Below are positions 54,521 to 64,000 of a stretch of DNA of 64,000 nt, piece by piece. Every line of letters begins with the position of its first letter. The stretch's first letter is position 1. The position numbers and the translations under genes are program-made. The notes below the pieces were generated by a model. That model saw only the letters and a list, made by a program, of their open reading frames with translations. It was not told where the DNA came from and did not search any database. Source of the stretch: Methylobacterium sp. Leaf99 (GTDB lineage: Bacteria; Pseudomonadota; Alphaproteobacteria; Rhizobiales; Beijerinckiaceae); assembly GCF_001422375.1 (NCBI RefSeq), contig NZ_LMMU01000001.1, positions 223 to 64,222 on the forward strand, in the 5' to 3' direction.

Positions 54521-56329
54521 TCAGGCAGGCTCGAACAGGGGTACGATCCGCATGCCGGGCACGAGGACGAGGCCCTTGTCGGTGATGCGGATTTCCGGAA
54601 TTACGGAAAGTGGGATCAGGTTGAAGCCCATGTACGGGATGGTGCAGCCTGCCCGTATCCAGGCTTCCTTGAGGATACGCACCTCCTCGGCCACCGCCGT
54701 GACGCGCTTGTCGGAGAGGAGGCCGGCCACCGGAAGGGGTACCAGGGCGACGACCCTGCCGTCCTCAACGACGCAGACCCCACCCTGAATGCCGCGGATC
54801 GCATCGAGCGCCACGTGCATGTCGACCGGATCGAGGCCGGCGACGATGATGTTGTGGGAATCGTGTCCGACGCTGCTCGCCACGGCGCCGCGCCTCAGCC
54901 CGAACGCCCGTAGGAGCCCGTGCGCGACGTTGCCCGCCCGGCCGTGACGCTCGATCACGGTGACGAAGGTGAGATCGTTGTCGGCGAGCGTCGCGGGCCA
55001 GTCTGCGCCGGGTGCGAGGTCGAACACTTCGTGGGTGAGTTCGATGCCCGGCAGCGTGGTACGGATGGCGTTGACCCGGACGGGGCCCGTTGGGAGCGCG
55101 GGGGTCAGGGCCGGCAGCGGATCGGGCAGGTGCACCGTGGCGTAGGCGGGGGCCGGATAGCGGTAGGGGGCCGAAAGGGCCGCGTCGAGGAGCGGGGTGA
55201 TCGCCCGGTCCTTCACCACGCATTCCCCGCCGTACCAGGTCGCTTGCGGTACGAGATCGTCATCGAGGAGCACGAGGTCGGCGCGCCGCCCGCCTCCGAG
55301 CCCGCCGATCTCGCCGTCGAGGCCATAACGGGTCGCCGGATGAAGCGACCCCATCGCCCAGGCTTGGGCTTTGGGGATGCCGAGGCGCACGGCCTCGCGG
55401 ACGACCCAATCGAGGCCGAACGCCAGGAGGTCCTGTGCATCGCGGTCGTCGGTACAGACGCAGACGCGCTTGGCCGATGCGCCGTAGTCGAGCACTGTGC
55501 CGATGGCTTTTGGCAGGCTGTGCCACGGCGTCGTCGGCGGACCGCCCCGCAGGTAGATCCATACGCCGGCCTCGAGAAGATCGTCGGCGATGTCCCGGTC
55601 GATGGCCTCGTGGGTATCGGTCACGCCGCTGGCGGCGTAAGCGGCGACGAAGCCGCGTCCGTAGATGTGGCCGGAGACCGGGCGTCCACGCTCAAGGGAT
55701 GCCGCGATGATGGCATGGGCGCGCGGATCGCCCTCGCACACGGCGACGAAATCCATCTTTTCGCCCAAGCCGATCGCTTCCGGCCAAGTGTCGAAAAGGC
55801 CTGAAATCTTCTGCGCCGTAAGGTCACCACCGGCCGTCTCGAGCGCGGGTGAGGTCGCCGGCACGGTGCTGGGCACCGTGAGGTAGATGTTGAGCGGAGC
55901 CTGGCGGGCGTCCTCCAGCATCCACGTGATGCCGTCCACGTCGAGCACGTTGCCGATCTCGTGGCTGTCGCACACGATGGTGGTGGTCCCGTTGAGGAGC
56001 GCCGCTTCAGCGTAGGCGCAGGCCGTCACCATGCTGCTCTCGATGTGCAGGTGCGGATCGACGAGGCCCGGCGCCAGGAGGCCGCCGCCGAGATCGACGC
56101 GCTCGGCCGCGCCCCGGTAGGTGCCCGCCGGCATCACGGCCGCGATCCGCCCGCCAGCGATCCACACCTCGCGCTCGAGCAGGACGCGCTCGGAATAGGT
56201 CGAGAGCAGGCGCGCACCGGTGAGGACACGGTCGGGCTCGGCTCGCCCGGAGGCCACCGCCGCGAGGTGCCGGGTCATGGTACTCAGGGGCGCGACGGAG
56301 AAACGGGTCAATGGTCGTCTGTCGGTCAT
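54521..56329 (-). CDS. ade: Adenine deaminase
   Basis: 602 aa from ATG 56329 ([20 protein letters not shown]). Amidohydrolase fold converting adenine to hypoxanthine and ammonia in purine salvage. Metal ligands: [10 protein letters not shown] (His 93, 95), [43 protein letters not shown]. The C-terminal region with [16 protein letters not shown] and [13 protein letters not shown] is the adenine-deaminase-specific domain. Length fits the family (about 570-600). A T6 run follows its stop on the minus strand. Confidence 0.95.
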   Translation of the reverse strand: MTDRRPLTRFSVAPLSTMTRHLAAVASGRAEPDRVLTGARLLSTYSERVLLEREVWIAGGRIAAVMPAGTYRGAAERVDLGGGLLAPGLVDPHLHIESSMVTACAYAEAALLNGTTTIVCDSHEIGNVLDVDGITWMLEDARQAPLNIYLTVPSTVPATSPALETAGGDLTAQKISGLFDTWPEAIGLGEKMDFVAVCEGDPRAHAIIAASLERGRPVSGHIYGRGFVAAYAASGVTDTHEAIDRDIADDLLEAGVWIYLRGGPPTTPWHSLPKAIGTVLDYGASAKRVCVCTDDRDAQDLLAFGLDWVVREAVRLGIPKAQAWAMGSLHPATRYGLDGEIGGLGGGRRADLVLLDDDLVPQATWYGGECVVKDRAITPLLDAALSAPYRYPAPAYATVHLPDPLPALTPALPTGPVRVNAIRTTLPGIELTHEVFDLAPGADWPATLADNDLTFVTVIERHGRAGNVAHGLLRAFGLRRGAVASSVGHDSHNIIVAGLDPVDMHVALDAIRGIQGGVCVVEDGRVVALVPLPVAGLLSDKRVTAVAEEVRILKEAWIRAGCTIPYMGFNLIPLSVIPEIRITDKGLVLVPGMRIVPLFEPA

Positions 56330-56596
56330 GCCGGCTCCCGGAAGTCGCGCCCTTGTCACGGCGCGTGATCCTGACGCTCGGCATGCGGCGTGCCAAGTGC
56401 CGCCAGAGATCGGACGGGTTGCCAATCGCCTCCCGCGATCCCATTTGAGGGTCATGCCGGTCGCGACTCCTGTCGCTTGACCGGAGACGGCCACGATGAC
56501 GGTTTGGGGTGACGCCGGATGTACGCGCACCTCCGGCCCCTCCGTGGCCGTTGGCTTTTGCCCGTCCCCTTCCCATCGTCCGAGCATCGTTCCGTC

Positions 56597-56854
56597 ATGG
56601 CCAAGCGCACGAAGTCGAAACCGCAGGAGCGTGGCTCCGTCCTGTTCGACGTCCTCTACGAGGACGAGTCCCGCGCCTCGAACCGGCGCGTCCCCATGGA
56701 GATCCTCGGTGGCCTCGACGGCGATGCGCCGGCTCGGGAGATCATCGAGGAGCAGGACCGGGCCATCGCAGAGAAGTCCGGCCGGCCCCTGAAGCCCATC
56801 CGCAGCCTGACCCGTTCGCCGATCCGCGTGCCGAGCGCGGTGACGGGCGACTGA
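56597..56854 (+). CDS. Conserved small hypothetical protein
   Basis: 85 aa from ATG 56597. [20 protein letters not shown], then [20 protein letters not shown] and [20 protein letters not shown]. Charged, no membrane segment, C-terminus [11 protein letters not shown]. The pattern of a basic start followed by acidic and Arg-rich helices is that of widespread Hyphomicrobiales hypothetical proteins. The frame upstream to 56519 is not typical coding sequence. Function is unknown. Confidence 0.6.
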   Translation: MAKRTKSKPQERGSVLFDVLYEDESRASNRRVPMEILGGLDGDAPAREIIEEQDRAIAEKSGRPLKPIRSLTRSPIRVPSAVTGD

Positions 56855-56903
56855 TATCCGTCACCCGCCGGGCGAATCGTCCGGCGGATTCATGGAAGAT
56901 GCG

Positions 56904-57119
56904 TCAGGCTTTCTTCAGGAACTGCGTCTTCAGCACCAGTCCTTTGACCTTCTCGGCGTTGCATTCGATCTCGCCGGGATCGCCGGTCAGGCGGATGTTC
57001 TTGATCAGCGTCCCGCGCTTCAGGGTCGTCGAGGTACCCTTCACCTTGAGATCCTTGATCAGGGTCACCGAATCGCCATCGGCCAGCTTGGTGCCGTTGG
57101 AATCCTTCGTGTCGTCCAT
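56904..57119 (-). CDS. PhnA/YjdM-type domain protein
   Basis: 71 aa: MDDTKDSNGTKLADGDSVTL IKDLKVKGTSTTLKRGTLIK, ending LKTQFLKKA. This is the C-terminal PhnA domain; the N-terminal zinc ribbon of E. coli YjdM is absent, so it is the short form. Despite the name, evidence for a role in phosphonate use is weak. It is next to the 67-aa gene (12-base gap), probably co-transcribed. Confidence 0.85.
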   Translation of the reverse strand: MDDTKDSNGTKLADGDSVTLIKDLKVKGTSTTLKRGTLIKNIRLTGDPGEIECNAEKVKGLVLKTQFLKKA

Positions 57120-57131
57120 TTTCGTTTCGTC

Positions 57132-57335
57132 TCAGGCCATAGATGGTGTGTAGGGCTGGCCGGCATCGGTCAGCGCCCGGTCCACGGCCTCGATGGCCAG
57201 CAGGATACGCATCAGATCCTCCGCCGCCGAAGCAGCCGCGAGTTCGCTGGCGCCGATGCGCTTCGACAGGGCGCTGCGCTGCCGGGCCAGACTGGCACGC
57301 GCCCGGTTCAGGTCGGTGATTTCCTCGGGCGTCAT
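57132..57335 (-). CDS. Small helical hypothetical protein
   Basis: 67 aa from ATG 57335 with GAGG upstream; the frame is open to 57440. MTPEEITDLNRARASLARQR followed by SALSKRIGASELAAASAAED and LMRILLAIEAVDRALTDAGQ makes two amphipathic helices. No recognised family. It lies upstream of the PhnA-type gene, same strand, 12 bases apart. Confidence 0.5.
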   Translation of the reverse strand: MTPEEITDLNRARASLARQRSALSKRIGASELAAASAAEDLMRILLAIEAVDRALTDAGQPYTPSMA

Positions 57336-57490
57336 GGTCTCGTCTTCCCTCAAAGGCTCGCACGGGGCCGGACCGGCCGGTGGACCGCTCGGCGCCTCAC
57401 GCAGCGCATGAGCGATGCCGCCTTTGAGCCATCGACGCAACGTCCGAATGACGGGCCGGCTTTCGCCCGACGGCTATCTCGCGGGTCCCG

Positions 57491-58255
57491 TCAGAACAGA
57501 GCGCCCTGCGCGTCCTCGTCGCTGGATCGCGGTCGATCCGCGGCCGGGGTTCCGGGAAGCTCCCGCGTCCCCTTCGGCTTGGCAACCGGTACGACAAGGT
57601 CAGGCCCGTCGTTGCGGGCATCGTTCACCCGCGAACTCACGGGGTCGAGCGTCAGCCAGTCGTCGGGGCAGGGCCGGCACAGGGCGGCGGCCGGGCCCGG
57701 TTCGACGCCCCGCGTGTCGAGCCAGGGCTCGATCTCATTGGGCGACAGGATCGCCGGCATCCGATCGTGAACCGCCGCCATCATCCCGTTGGCTCCCGTG
57801 GTGACGATGGCCGCCGTGTCGATCTCGGACCCGTCGGCCCCGAGCCAGTTCTCCCACAGGCCGGCAAGCGCCATGGGGGCGCCGTCGGCGCGGCGGATCA
57901 TGAACGGCGTCTTCGTCGCGGTCTTGCCGGTACCCTCGCGGCGCCATTCGTAGAAGCCGTCGGCAAGGAAAACGCAGCGGCGGTGACGGAGCGCCCCGCG
58001 GAAGGTCGGTTTCTCCTGGATCGTCTCGACACGGGCATTGATGACGAGGGGAAAGCCCTTCGGGTCCTTGAGCCAGCTCGGCCACAGGCCCCAGCGCACG
58101 AGGCGGAAATGCCGGCGCCCGCGCTCGGAGATCACGATCGGCACCGGCTGCGTCGGCGCGATGTTGTACCGGGCCGGGAAGTTCGGCACCTCGGCATACC
58201 CGTAGAACAGTCGATGGATTTCCGGCGCCTGGAGGGCGAAGTAGCGACCGCACAT
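57491..58255 (-). CDS. SOS response-associated peptidase (YedK/HMCES family)
   Basis: 254 aa from ATG 58255 (MCGRYFALQAPEIHRLFYGY). Cys 2 is exposed after Met removal and forms a thiazolidine cross-link with abasic sites in ssDNA. Family motifs: RYNIAPTQPVPIV, NARVETIQEKPTFR, CVFLADGFYEWRREG and AVHDRMPAILSP (His of the active site). Its length is a little above YedK. Function in abasic-site protection is known for the family; SOS control here is not shown by a LexA box I could identify. Confidence 0.93.
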   Translation of the reverse strand: MCGRYFALQAPEIHRLFYGYAEVPNFPARYNIAPTQPVPIVISERGRRHFRLVRWGLWPSWLKDPKGFPLVINARVETIQEKPTFRGALRHRRCVFLADGFYEWRREGTGKTATKTPFMIRRADGAPMALAGLWENWLGADGSEIDTAAIVTTGANGMMAAVHDRMPAILSPNEIEPWLDTRGVEPGPAAALCRPCPDDWLTLDPVSSRVNDARNDGPDLVVPVAKPKGTRELPGTPAADRPRSSDEDAQGALF

Positions 58256-58378
58256 GGCGCGAACCATCGGCAATCCGCGCCGATGGGGCAAGTCCTGCTC
58301 GGGAGCTGATCCTGTTCGGGAGCAACTCCGGTCTCTCAGCAGGACTCCCCGTTCTGCGAGCTTTCCCGTGAACGTCGG

Positions 58379-60067
58379 TCAGGCAGCGCGGACGGTGGCG
58401 AGGAAGCGGCTCATCTCGGCGCCAAGAAATTCCGACTGGCGCGACAGTTCGGAAGCCGAGGCGAGCACCTGGGACGCCGCCGCTCCCGTCTCCTCGGCTG
58501 CCGCCGCGACGCCGTTGATGTTGATCGTCACTTCGCTCGTTCCCGCCGCGGCCTGGGACACGTTGCGGACGATCTCCTGGGTTGCCGCCCCCTGCTGCTC
58601 CACGGCGGCCGCGAGTGAGGTGGCGACGGTGCTGATCTCACCGATGCGGTCGCGGATGGCTGCGATGGCGGTGACACTCTCACCCGTCGCGCCCTGGATG
58701 CGTGCGATCTGGCTGCCGATTTCTTCGGTTGCGCGCGCAGTCTGACTCGCGAGTTCCTTGACCTCGGCCGCGACCACGGCGAAGCCCCGTCCGGCCTCGC
58801 CGGCCCGCGCCGCCTCGATGGTGGCGTTGAGGGCCAGGAGGTTGGTCTGCGAGGCGATGTCGGCGATGAGCTTGACCACGTCGCCGATGCGCGCCGTGGC
58901 ACTGCTGAGGTCCTGAACCAGGGCGGCGGTGGCACCGGCTTCGCGGACGGCAGCTTCCGCGAGACTTGCCGAGCCCTGAACCTGCCGGCCGATCTCATGG
59001 ACGGACGAACCGAGTTCCTCGGCCGCCGCCGCCACGGTCTGGACGTTGATGGCGGCTTCCTCGGCGGCGGCCGCGACCGAAACGGATTGACCGCCGGTCT
59101 GCGTCGCCGTCGCGGTCATCGCCTGAGCGGTGGCCTGCAATTCCGTCGCAGCGGCACCGACCGAGCCGACGATTCCGCCCACCGAGCGCTCGAAGGCGTC
59201 CGCCATGTCGCGCATGCCCTGCCGGCGCTGGGCTTCCGCTCCGGCACGGGCCAGTGCCGTTTCACCCTCAAGCGCCTTCATCCGGACGAGCCCGTCCTTG
59301 AACAGCTGTACGGCGTCGGCGATGCGACCGATCTCGGTGCCGGTGCCCTGATGCGGGATGGTGACCCCGAGGTCGCCGTGTGCGAGGGCCGTCATCGGGC
59401 GGACCACGGACTCGATACCGCTCGCGATGCCCCGGATGATGAGGGCCGCCAATCCGATGGCCATGACGACGGCCGCCGCCACCGCCGCGATGGCAATGGT
59501 CCGGGTCCGGGCGGCGATGGCCGCGCCCTCGGACTCCGCCTGGGCGGCACCGATGTTGTTCAGGGCGATGATCTGCTCGAGGGCAAGGGAAGCCCGGCGA
59601 CGGGGTTCGACGGCGGTGGAGGTGTACAGCCCGTAAGCCTTGCCCTGTTCGGCACCGCGTGCCGCGCCCACGATGCGGTCGGCCGCCTCGAAGAAGCTTT
59701 TAGCCTCACGTCGGAACGTATCGTAGAACGCCCGTTCCTCGGGCGAACTGATCAGCGGCTCGTAGGCGTCGGACCGTTCGGAGACCTGCTGACGTCGCTT
59801 GGCGAGATCCGCCTCGATCTTCGCAAGGTCGCCGGCATCCGTCGTCTGCGTCGCCCGCAGCAGGCTCGTGGTGTAGCGGGCCATGGAGACGTCGATCTCC
59901 CCGCTCGTCCGGACGCTCGGCAGCCAATTGGTCTGCACGGCGGTGAGCAGGCCGTTGATCCGGTCGACGCCGGAAAGGCCGAGCATGCCGATGGCCAGGA
60001 TGAAGAGCGTGACGACGGCAAACGTCGCAACCAGCTTCGTGCGGATGGTCGTGGACCTGAACGGCAT
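58379..60067 (-). CDS. Methyl-accepting chemotaxis protein
   Basis: 562 aa. N-terminal membrane helix ([20 protein letters not shown]), a periplasmic four-helix-bundle sensor of about 150 residues ([20 protein letters not shown]), second membrane helix ([22 protein letters not shown]), a HAMP domain ([20 protein letters not shown]), then the coiled-coil kinase-control domain with hairpin [36 protein letters not shown]. Transmembrane chemoreceptor; ligand unknown. Single gene; compare the soluble receptor at 25111. Confidence 0.93.
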   Translation of the reverse strand: MPFRSTTIRTKLVATFAVVTLFILAIGMLGLSGVDRINGLLTAVQTNWLPSVRTSGEIDVSMARYTTSLLRATQTTDAGDLAKIEADLAKRRQQVSERSDAYEPLISSPEERAFYDTFRREAKSFFEAADRIVGAARGAEQGKAYGLYTSTAVEPRRRASLALEQIIALNNIGAAQAESEGAAIAARTRTIAIAAVAAAVVMAIGLAALIIRGIASGIESVVRPMTALAHGDLGVTIPHQGTGTEIGRIADAVQLFKDGLVRMKALEGETALARAGAEAQRRQGMRDMADAFERSVGGIVGSVGAAATELQATAQAMTATATQTGGQSVSVAAAAEEAAINVQTVAAAAEELGSSVHEIGRQVQGSASLAEAAVREAGATAALVQDLSSATARIGDVVKLIADIASQTNLLALNATIEAARAGEAGRGFAVVAAEVKELASQTARATEEIGSQIARIQGATGESVTAIAAIRDRIGEISTVATSLAAAVEQQGAATQEIVRNVSQAAAGTSEVTININGVAAAAEETGAAASQVLASASELSRQSEFLGAEMSRFLATVRAA

Positions 60068-60172
60068 GCTCGGCTCTCCGAAGGCAGCCGTGAATCCACC
60101 GGTGTGGTCAAGCTGACGGCGTGTCCGGCGTAGCCCGATCGCGGTTAACGGACAGATACGACGCCAGATTGC

Positions 60173-61177
60173 CTAAAGCCATTTCTTCCAGCGGAAGAAC
60201 ACGTACGGCAGAACGGCGGCGACGACCATCATCACCACGGCCATCGGATAGCCGAAGCTCCAATCGAGTTCCGGCATCGCCTTGAAGTTCATGCCGTAGA
60301 TCGAGGCGATGAGGGTGGGTGGCATGAACACCACCGCCATGACGGAGAACAGCTTGATGATGTTGTTCTGCTCGAGATTCACGAGGCCCAAGGTCGCGTC
60401 GAGGAGGAACTGGATCTTCGAGGACAGGAAGGTGGCGTGCTCCTCGAGCGACTGAAGGTCGCGCAGGGTCGAGCGCACGTCCTCGCGCAGCTCGCGCGGT
60501 GCCTTGGCGGTGCGGTAGGTGGCCGAGAGCGAGAGCAGGATGCGCTCCATGGAGACGAGGCTCTCGCGCTGCTTCGAGATGAGGTCGCCGTGGCGCCCGA
60601 GCGCGCGCAAGGTGTCCTGCAGGGCGGTGTTGCGGGCCGACGGGTCGGCTTTCTCCTCGAAGATCTTGCCCGAGAGGCGATCGATGCGCTCGCCCTGGAG
60701 CTGGAGCACGTCTGCGGCCCGGTCGATGACCGTCTCGATGAGACCGGCCAGGATGGTCTCGCCCGACGGCACGGCGGAGGGGCCGTTGCCCGTGGAGCGC
60801 CCGGCGCGCTGGGTGTACATCCGGAACGCCTGCGGCTCCTCGTAGCGCACGGTGACGAGGCGGTTGCCGCGCAGGATGAAGGTGATGCCGGCAAGCCCCG
60901 GCTCGTCGCCGTCGCTGACCTTGCTCAGCACCCGGCCGGTCATGTAGCGCGCGCCGTCCTCGACGTAGAGGAGCTCGGAGGGCTCGATGTCCTTCATTTC
61001 CTCGCGGGTCGGCACGGAGATGCCCATGAACGCTTCGACCTTGAGATCCTCCTCCCGGGTCGGGCGGATCATGTCGAGCCACACGGTGTCGTCGGGGATC
61101 GGGTCCTGCAGTTCGAGGGAACGGCGCTCGAGCAGAGTCTGCCCGGCGCCGGCGACCGGCTGGTGAATGAAGATCAC
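60173..61177 (-). CDS. corA: Magnesium/cobalt transport protein CorA
   Basis: 334 aa. Cytoplasmic N-terminal domain, then two C-terminal membrane helices with the pore signature IYGMNFKAMPEL (GMN) and the final VVAAVLPYVFFRWKKWL. N-terminal PDDTVWLDMIRPTREEDLKV matches CorA. It passes Mg2+, and possibly Co2+ or Ni2+, as a pentamer. It is followed by SDR genes on the same strand after 10 bases; co-transcription is possible but unlikely to reflect shared function. Confidence 0.93.
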   Translation of the reverse strand: MIFIHQPVAGAGQTLLERRSLELQDPIPDDTVWLDMIRPTREEDLKVEAFMGISVPTREEMKDIEPSELLYVEDGARYMTGRVLSKVSDGDEPGLAGITFILRGNRLVTVRYEEPQAFRMYTQRAGRSTGNGPSAVPSGETILAGLIETVIDRAADVLQLQGERIDRLSGKIFEEKADPSARNTALQDTLRALGRHGDLISKQRESLVSMERILLSLSATYRTAKAPRELREDVRSTLRDLQSLEEHATFLSSKIQFLLDATLGLVNLEQNNIIKLFSVMAVVFMPPTLIASIYGMNFKAMPELDWSFGYPMAVVMMVVAAVLPYVFFRWKKWL

Positions 61178-61187
61178 GCGTTACGTC

Positions 61188-62048
61188 TCAGGCGAAGGCC
61201 CCGGGAGGCGGTGGACTCGCATCCGGCACGAAGAAGTCCGGAGCAAGGGGGATGTCGGGTGTGACGCGGTATTTTGTAAAGTCCGTGACACCCTGCTCCG
61301 CCAGGAAACTGTCGTCGATGAGGAAACGGCCGGAGTTTGTGCGGGCGGGGAGACTGAAAAGGGCGTGGGCCGCATCGGCGATGATCTCCGGCGTGCGGCT
61401 CGCCTGCATCAGGGCCTCGCCGCCGAGAAGATTTTGCACGGCCGCCGTCGCGATGGTGGTGCGCGGCCACAGGGCGTTCACCGCGATGCCCTGGCACCGG
61501 AGTTCGCCGGCGAGCCCCAGGACGCAGAGTGACATGCCGAACTTCGCCATGCTGTAGGCGAGATGCGGCGCGAACCACTTCTCCGCCATGTCGAGGGGCG
61601 GCGACAGCATCAGGATGTGAGGGTTCTCGGATTTTTCCAGATGCGGGATCGCGTATTTCGAGACCATGTAGGTTCCGCGCGTGTTGATCTGATGCATCAG
61701 GTCGAAGCGCTTCATCTCGGTCTCGGGTGTGCGGGTCAGCGAAATGGCGCTGGCGTTGTTCACGACGATGTCGATCCCGCCGAAGGTTTTCGCGGTTCTC
61801 TCGATGGCGGCGGCGACGCTGACCTCGTCGCGGACATCCACCAGCAGGGGCAGCGCCCTCCCCCCGGCCGCCTCGATGGCGGCGGCGGCCGTGTGGATGG
61901 TGCCTTCGAGCTTGGGATGCGGCGTATCGGTCTTGGCCGCGATGGCGACGTTGGCACCGTCCCGGGCCGCTCGCAGGCCGATGGCGAGGCCGATGCCGCG
62001 CGAGGCGCCGGTGATGAACAGTGTCTTGCCCTTCAATGATCCTGTCAT
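61188..62048 (-). CDS. SDR family oxidoreductase (HSDL2-like)
   Basis: 286 aa from ATG 62048 (MTGSLKGKTLFITGASRGIG). Rossmann dehydrogenase with TGASRGIG (NAD(P) motif), NNASAISLTRTPETE, YSMAK as the catalytic Tyr-Lys and FGMSLCVLGLAGELR. The C-terminal part SGRFLIDDSFLAEQGVTDFT is the pattern of HSDL2-like SDRs linked to fatty acid metabolism. It lies downstream of a second SDR and an enoyl-CoA hydratase, same strand, gap 13 bases. Confidence 0.88.
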   Translation of the reverse strand: MTGSLKGKTLFITGASRGIGLAIGLRAARDGANVAIAAKTDTPHPKLEGTIHTAAAAIEAAGGRALPLLVDVRDEVSVAAAIERTAKTFGGIDIVVNNASAISLTRTPETEMKRFDLMHQINTRGTYMVSKYAIPHLEKSENPHILMLSPPLDMAEKWFAPHLAYSMAKFGMSLCVLGLAGELRCQGIAVNALWPRTTIATAAVQNLLGGEALMQASRTPEIIADAAHALFSLPARTNSGRFLIDDSFLAEQGVTDFTKYRVTPDIPLAPDFFVPDASPPPPGAFA

Positions 62049-62061
62049 GGCGGACGTCCTC

Positions 62062-62910
62062 TCAAGGGCCGATCTGGAAGCGCGCCGGCCGGGTGCCGTC
62101 AGCGTCTGTGAAGCCGTAATGGGCAGCGAGATCGCCCGCGTGCAGGATGCGCCCGGCCTGGGCCGCGATGTCCGGGTCGGCGGCGAGTGCCGCAAGCGCC
62201 CGACCCGCATAGAGCGGGGTCTCCGTGGCCCGATCGGCGTGCCCGAGATCGACCACCCGCTCCGTGCGGACGAAGCCCGGCGACAGGGCCAGTGCCGTGA
62301 CGCCGTGGGGCGCCAGTTCCTGGGCGCAGGCGAAGGCGAGACGGTTGGTGGTCGCCTTGGCGAGATCGTAGAACACGTCGCCGAGGTAGCCGGGGCCGGT
62401 GTCGAACGACACGAAGGCGACGAGGCCGGCCTTCGCCGCCACCATGGCGGGCGCCACGGCGCGGGCGAGCAGGAGGCCAGGGTAAGGCCCACTGCCGAAG
62501 AACTCCGAAAGCGGTTCGGCCGAGCGGCGCCAGAACGGCGTGCCCCAGGCGGCGCCATCGGGGTAGCGCTCGCCGTCGTAACCTTCGGCGCCGCCCCAGA
62601 CGCTGGAGACCGCCACATCGATCCGGCCGAAGCGGCGCAGGGCCCAGTGGACCAGGGTGTCGACGGCGCGTTCGCTGGTGTGATCGCAGAGGTAATGGTG
62701 GCCGGTGCCACCGGCGGCGTCGACGATCCGGGCGGTGTCCTCGATGGTCTCGGGCCGTCCGTCCGTGCGCGGCCCGGTCTCGCTGGAGCGGCCGGTGACG
62801 ATCACCGTGGCGCCGGCCTCGCCGAGCGCCTGCGCGATCCCGCGCCCGACGCCCCGCGAGGCCCCGGCGACGAGGCAGATCTTCGTTCGGAGGTCGGGGG
62901 CCAGGGTCAC
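62062..62910 (-). CDS. SDR family oxidoreductase
   Basis: 282 aa. The GTG at 62910 overlaps the TGA of the enoyl-CoA hydratase gene (GTGA), so translation is coupled. Motifs are CLVAGASRGVGRGIAQALGE, HYLCDHTSERAVDTLVHWAL, SSVWGGAEGYDGERYPDGAA and FYDLAKATTNRL (Tyr-x3-Lys). The insert YDGERYPDGAAWGTPFWRR after NNxG-like VSSVWGG is a feature of the DHRS1-like class. Substrate is unknown; context suggests beta-oxidation-linked lipid metabolism. Confidence 0.87.
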   Translation of the reverse strand: MTLAPDLRTKICLVAGASRGVGRGIAQALGEAGATVIVTGRSSETGPRTDGRPETIEDTARIVDAAGGTGHHYLCDHTSERAVDTLVHWALRRFGRIDVAVSSVWGGAEGYDGERYPDGAAWGTPFWRRSAEPLSEFFGSGPYPGLLLARAVAPAMVAAKAGLVAFVSFDTGPGYLGDVFYDLAKATTNRLAFACAQELAPHGVTALALSPGFVRTERVVDLGHADRATETPLYAGRALAALAADPDIAAQAGRILHAGDLAAHYGFTDADGTRPARFQIGP

Positions 62911-63662
62911 GTCTTGCGGGACCGGTTGAGGAAGGCCGCGAAAGCGGTTTGAGCTTCGGGCGAGCGCAGGCGCGTCTCGAATGCCACCGCCTCGGTTTCG
63001 ACCGCCGCCTCCAGGGCGGCCTGATCGCCGCGGATGAGCGCGCGGGTGGCTTGCATCGGCCCCTTCGGCAGGGCGGCGAGGCGGCCGGCCTTGGTGAGGG
63101 CGTGGTCGAGGAGTAGATCGGCCGGGATGACGGCGTTGACGAGGCCGAGGCGCACGGCCTCGTCGGCATCGTAGGGTTCGGAGAACAGCAGGATCTCCGT
63201 CGCCCGCTGCAAGCCAATGCGGCGCGGCAGCAGGTAGCTCGAACCGGCCTCCGGCACGAGGCCGAGTTCCACGAACGGCATGCGGAAGCGCGCCGCCGGG
63301 CTGGCGTAAACGAGGTCGCAATGCAGGGTCAGCGTCGCGCCGATGCCCACCGCGACCCCGTCCACGGCCGCCACCATGGGCGTCCGGGTCCGGGCGAGCT
63401 GGCGGATGAAGTGCAGGGCGGGCGAGTTCTCGAACGGATGCCGCGACGCCTCCACGAAGTCCGACAGGTCGTTGCCGGAGCTGAATGCCCCGGGCGCCCC
63501 CGAAAACACGACGGCGCCGATGGCCTCCGACCCGTCGGCCTCCGCCAAGGCCTCGCGCAGGGCGTCATACATGGCGCTGGTCAGCGCGTTCAGCTTGTCG
63601 GGCCGGTCGAGGCGGATGAGGCGGACACTGCCGGTATCCTCGATGACAACGTGCTCGGTCAT
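62907..63662 (-). CDS. Enoyl-CoA hydratase/isomerase family protein
   Basis: 251 aa from ATG 63662. Crotonase fold: RLDRPDKLNALTSAMYDALR, SGAPGAFSSGNDLSDFVE, AAVDGVAVGIGATLTLHCDL, FVELGLVPEAGSSYLLPRRI. The oxyanion hole is in GNDLS and GIGAT. Glu is at VPEAGSS; the second catalytic Glu position is not obvious, so it may be a 3,2-trans isomerase. It is coupled by overlap to the SDR downstream and follows the acyl-CoA dehydrogenase gene. Confidence 0.88.
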   Translation of the reverse strand: MTEHVVIEDTGSVRLIRLDRPDKLNALTSAMYDALREALAEADGSEAIGAVVFSGAPGAFSSGNDLSDFVEASRHPFENSPALHFIRQLARTRTPMVAAVDGVAVGIGATLTLHCDLVYASPAARFRMPFVELGLVPEAGSSYLLPRRIGLQRATEILLFSEPYDADEAVRLGLVNAVIPADLLLDHALTKAGRLAALPKGPMQATRALIRGDQAALEAAVETEAVAFETRLRSPEAQTAFAAFLNRSRKT

Positions 63663-63727
63663 GATGGTTCCTTGCTGGTCTCGCCGTCCGCTGCGTGCCC
63701 CTCCCGCAGAGGGAAAGGGGTTTCGCG

Positions 63728-64000
63728 CTAACCCGCCAGGGCCAGGGCCGCCGCCTCGGTGAAGGCACCGCCGTCGATGACGCTGTCGGCGAGGCCGGCC
63801 GCCGCCGTCAGCTCGTTCTCGGCGAAGAACCGCGCCAGGGCGATGCGCCCGGCATGGGCCGGGTCGGTCTCGCCGGCCTGGAGGGCGGCCCGCGCGGCGC
63901 GGGCTTCCAGCGCCAAGCAGGCTCCACCCTGGACGAGGCCGAACAGGCGCAGGTACGGCGTCGCCCCGGCGAGCGCTGTTTCCGGCCGGTTTGAGGCCAG
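63728..64000 (-). CDS. Acyl-CoA dehydrogenase, C-terminal fragment (5' end outside window)
   Basis: Open from the window edge to TAG 63728, 90 residues of C-terminus. It reads TALAGATPYLRLFGLVQGGA, then ALEARAARAALQAGETDPAH and IALARFFAENELTAAAGLAD. This is the C-terminal four-helix domain and tail of an acyl-CoA dehydrogenase, the flavoenzyme of the first step of beta-oxidation. It is the first gene in the window of the acyl-CoA dehydrogenase, enoyl-CoA hydratase, SDR, SDR operon. Confidence 0.75.
   Translation of the reverse strand: MASNRPETALAGATPYLRLFGLVQGGACLALEARAARAALQAGETDPAHAGRIALARFFAENELTAAAGLADSVIDGGAFTEAAALALAG

Noticed and set aside
56330..56587. N-terminal extension of the adenine deaminase frame
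   Set aside because: The frame is open but the sequence is not related to the family and overlaps the promoter side of a divergent gene.

Overview
The window is 64 kb of high-GC chromosomal DNA that reads like ordinary core genome of an alphaproteobacterium. Several features point to the Hyphomicrobiales, most likely a Methylobacterium/Methylorubrum-type organism: the pal-cpoB-tilS-ftsH-glmM block, a Kdo hydroxylase, short porin-like outer membrane proteins beginning with a poly-Ala signal peptide and an AADLP motif, CheZ-like and dispersed chemotaxis genes, a small heat-shock gene with a ROSE-like leader, and many small secreted proteins. The genus is an inference; no 16S gene is present. 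There is no prophage, insertion sequence, CRISPR array or obvious genomic island.

Layout. 1-6 kb: end of an outer membrane protein gene, DUF2076 protein, L,D-transpeptidase, CheZ, then uvrC-pgsA-moaD. 6-13 kb (minus strand): pal-cpoB-tilS-ftsH-glmM, envelope and housekeeping genes without tolQRAB. 13-16 kb: a divergent Hpt/response-regulator pair, a divergent WcbI/GSCFA pair, hemC. 17-21 kb: monooxygenase, Kdo hydroxylase, HTH protein, hsp20 with a putative RNA thermometer, lysophospholipase, hisN. 22-28 kb: AI-2E-type permease with an extra C-terminal domain, pxpA, a soluble chemoreceptor with its sensor domain at the C-terminus, pncB, a stress flavoprotein. 28-34 kb: apbC-mobA, a DMT exporter, a ppiB/TolA-like/ppiA/coaD run, an outer membrane protein. 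34-41 kb: gyrA, ssb, oxidoreductase, small secreted proteins. 41-48 kb: tRNA-Lys, SGNH-like membrane protein, queA-tgt, CDF transporter, lipB, orphan fliN, tRNA-Leu. 49-54 kb: DUF3606, DUF488, GH25 lipoprotein, TrhA, ctaA and a cluster of very small membrane proteins. 54-64 kb: adenine deaminase, PhnA, YedK/HMCES, chemoreceptor, corA, and a lipid/acyl-CoA operon (two SDRs, enoyl-CoA hydratase, acyl-CoA dehydrogenase) running off the end.

Themes. Envelope biogenesis recurs throughout (Pal/CpoB, L,D-transpeptidase, GlmM, FtsH, cyclophilins, Kdo hydroxylase, GH25, WcbI/GSCFA). Chemotaxis and motility parts (CheZ, two MCPs, FliN) are scattered singly rather than clustered. queA and tgt together make queuosine. 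No complete new defence or mobile system was found. The items most worth checking are a Tgt whose canonical zinc ligands are largely replaced, a translationally coupled membrane-protein ORF with no ATG/GTG/TTG start, a chemoreceptor with inverted domain order, the ROSE-like leader of hsp20, and three SGNH-type proteins in envelope contexts.
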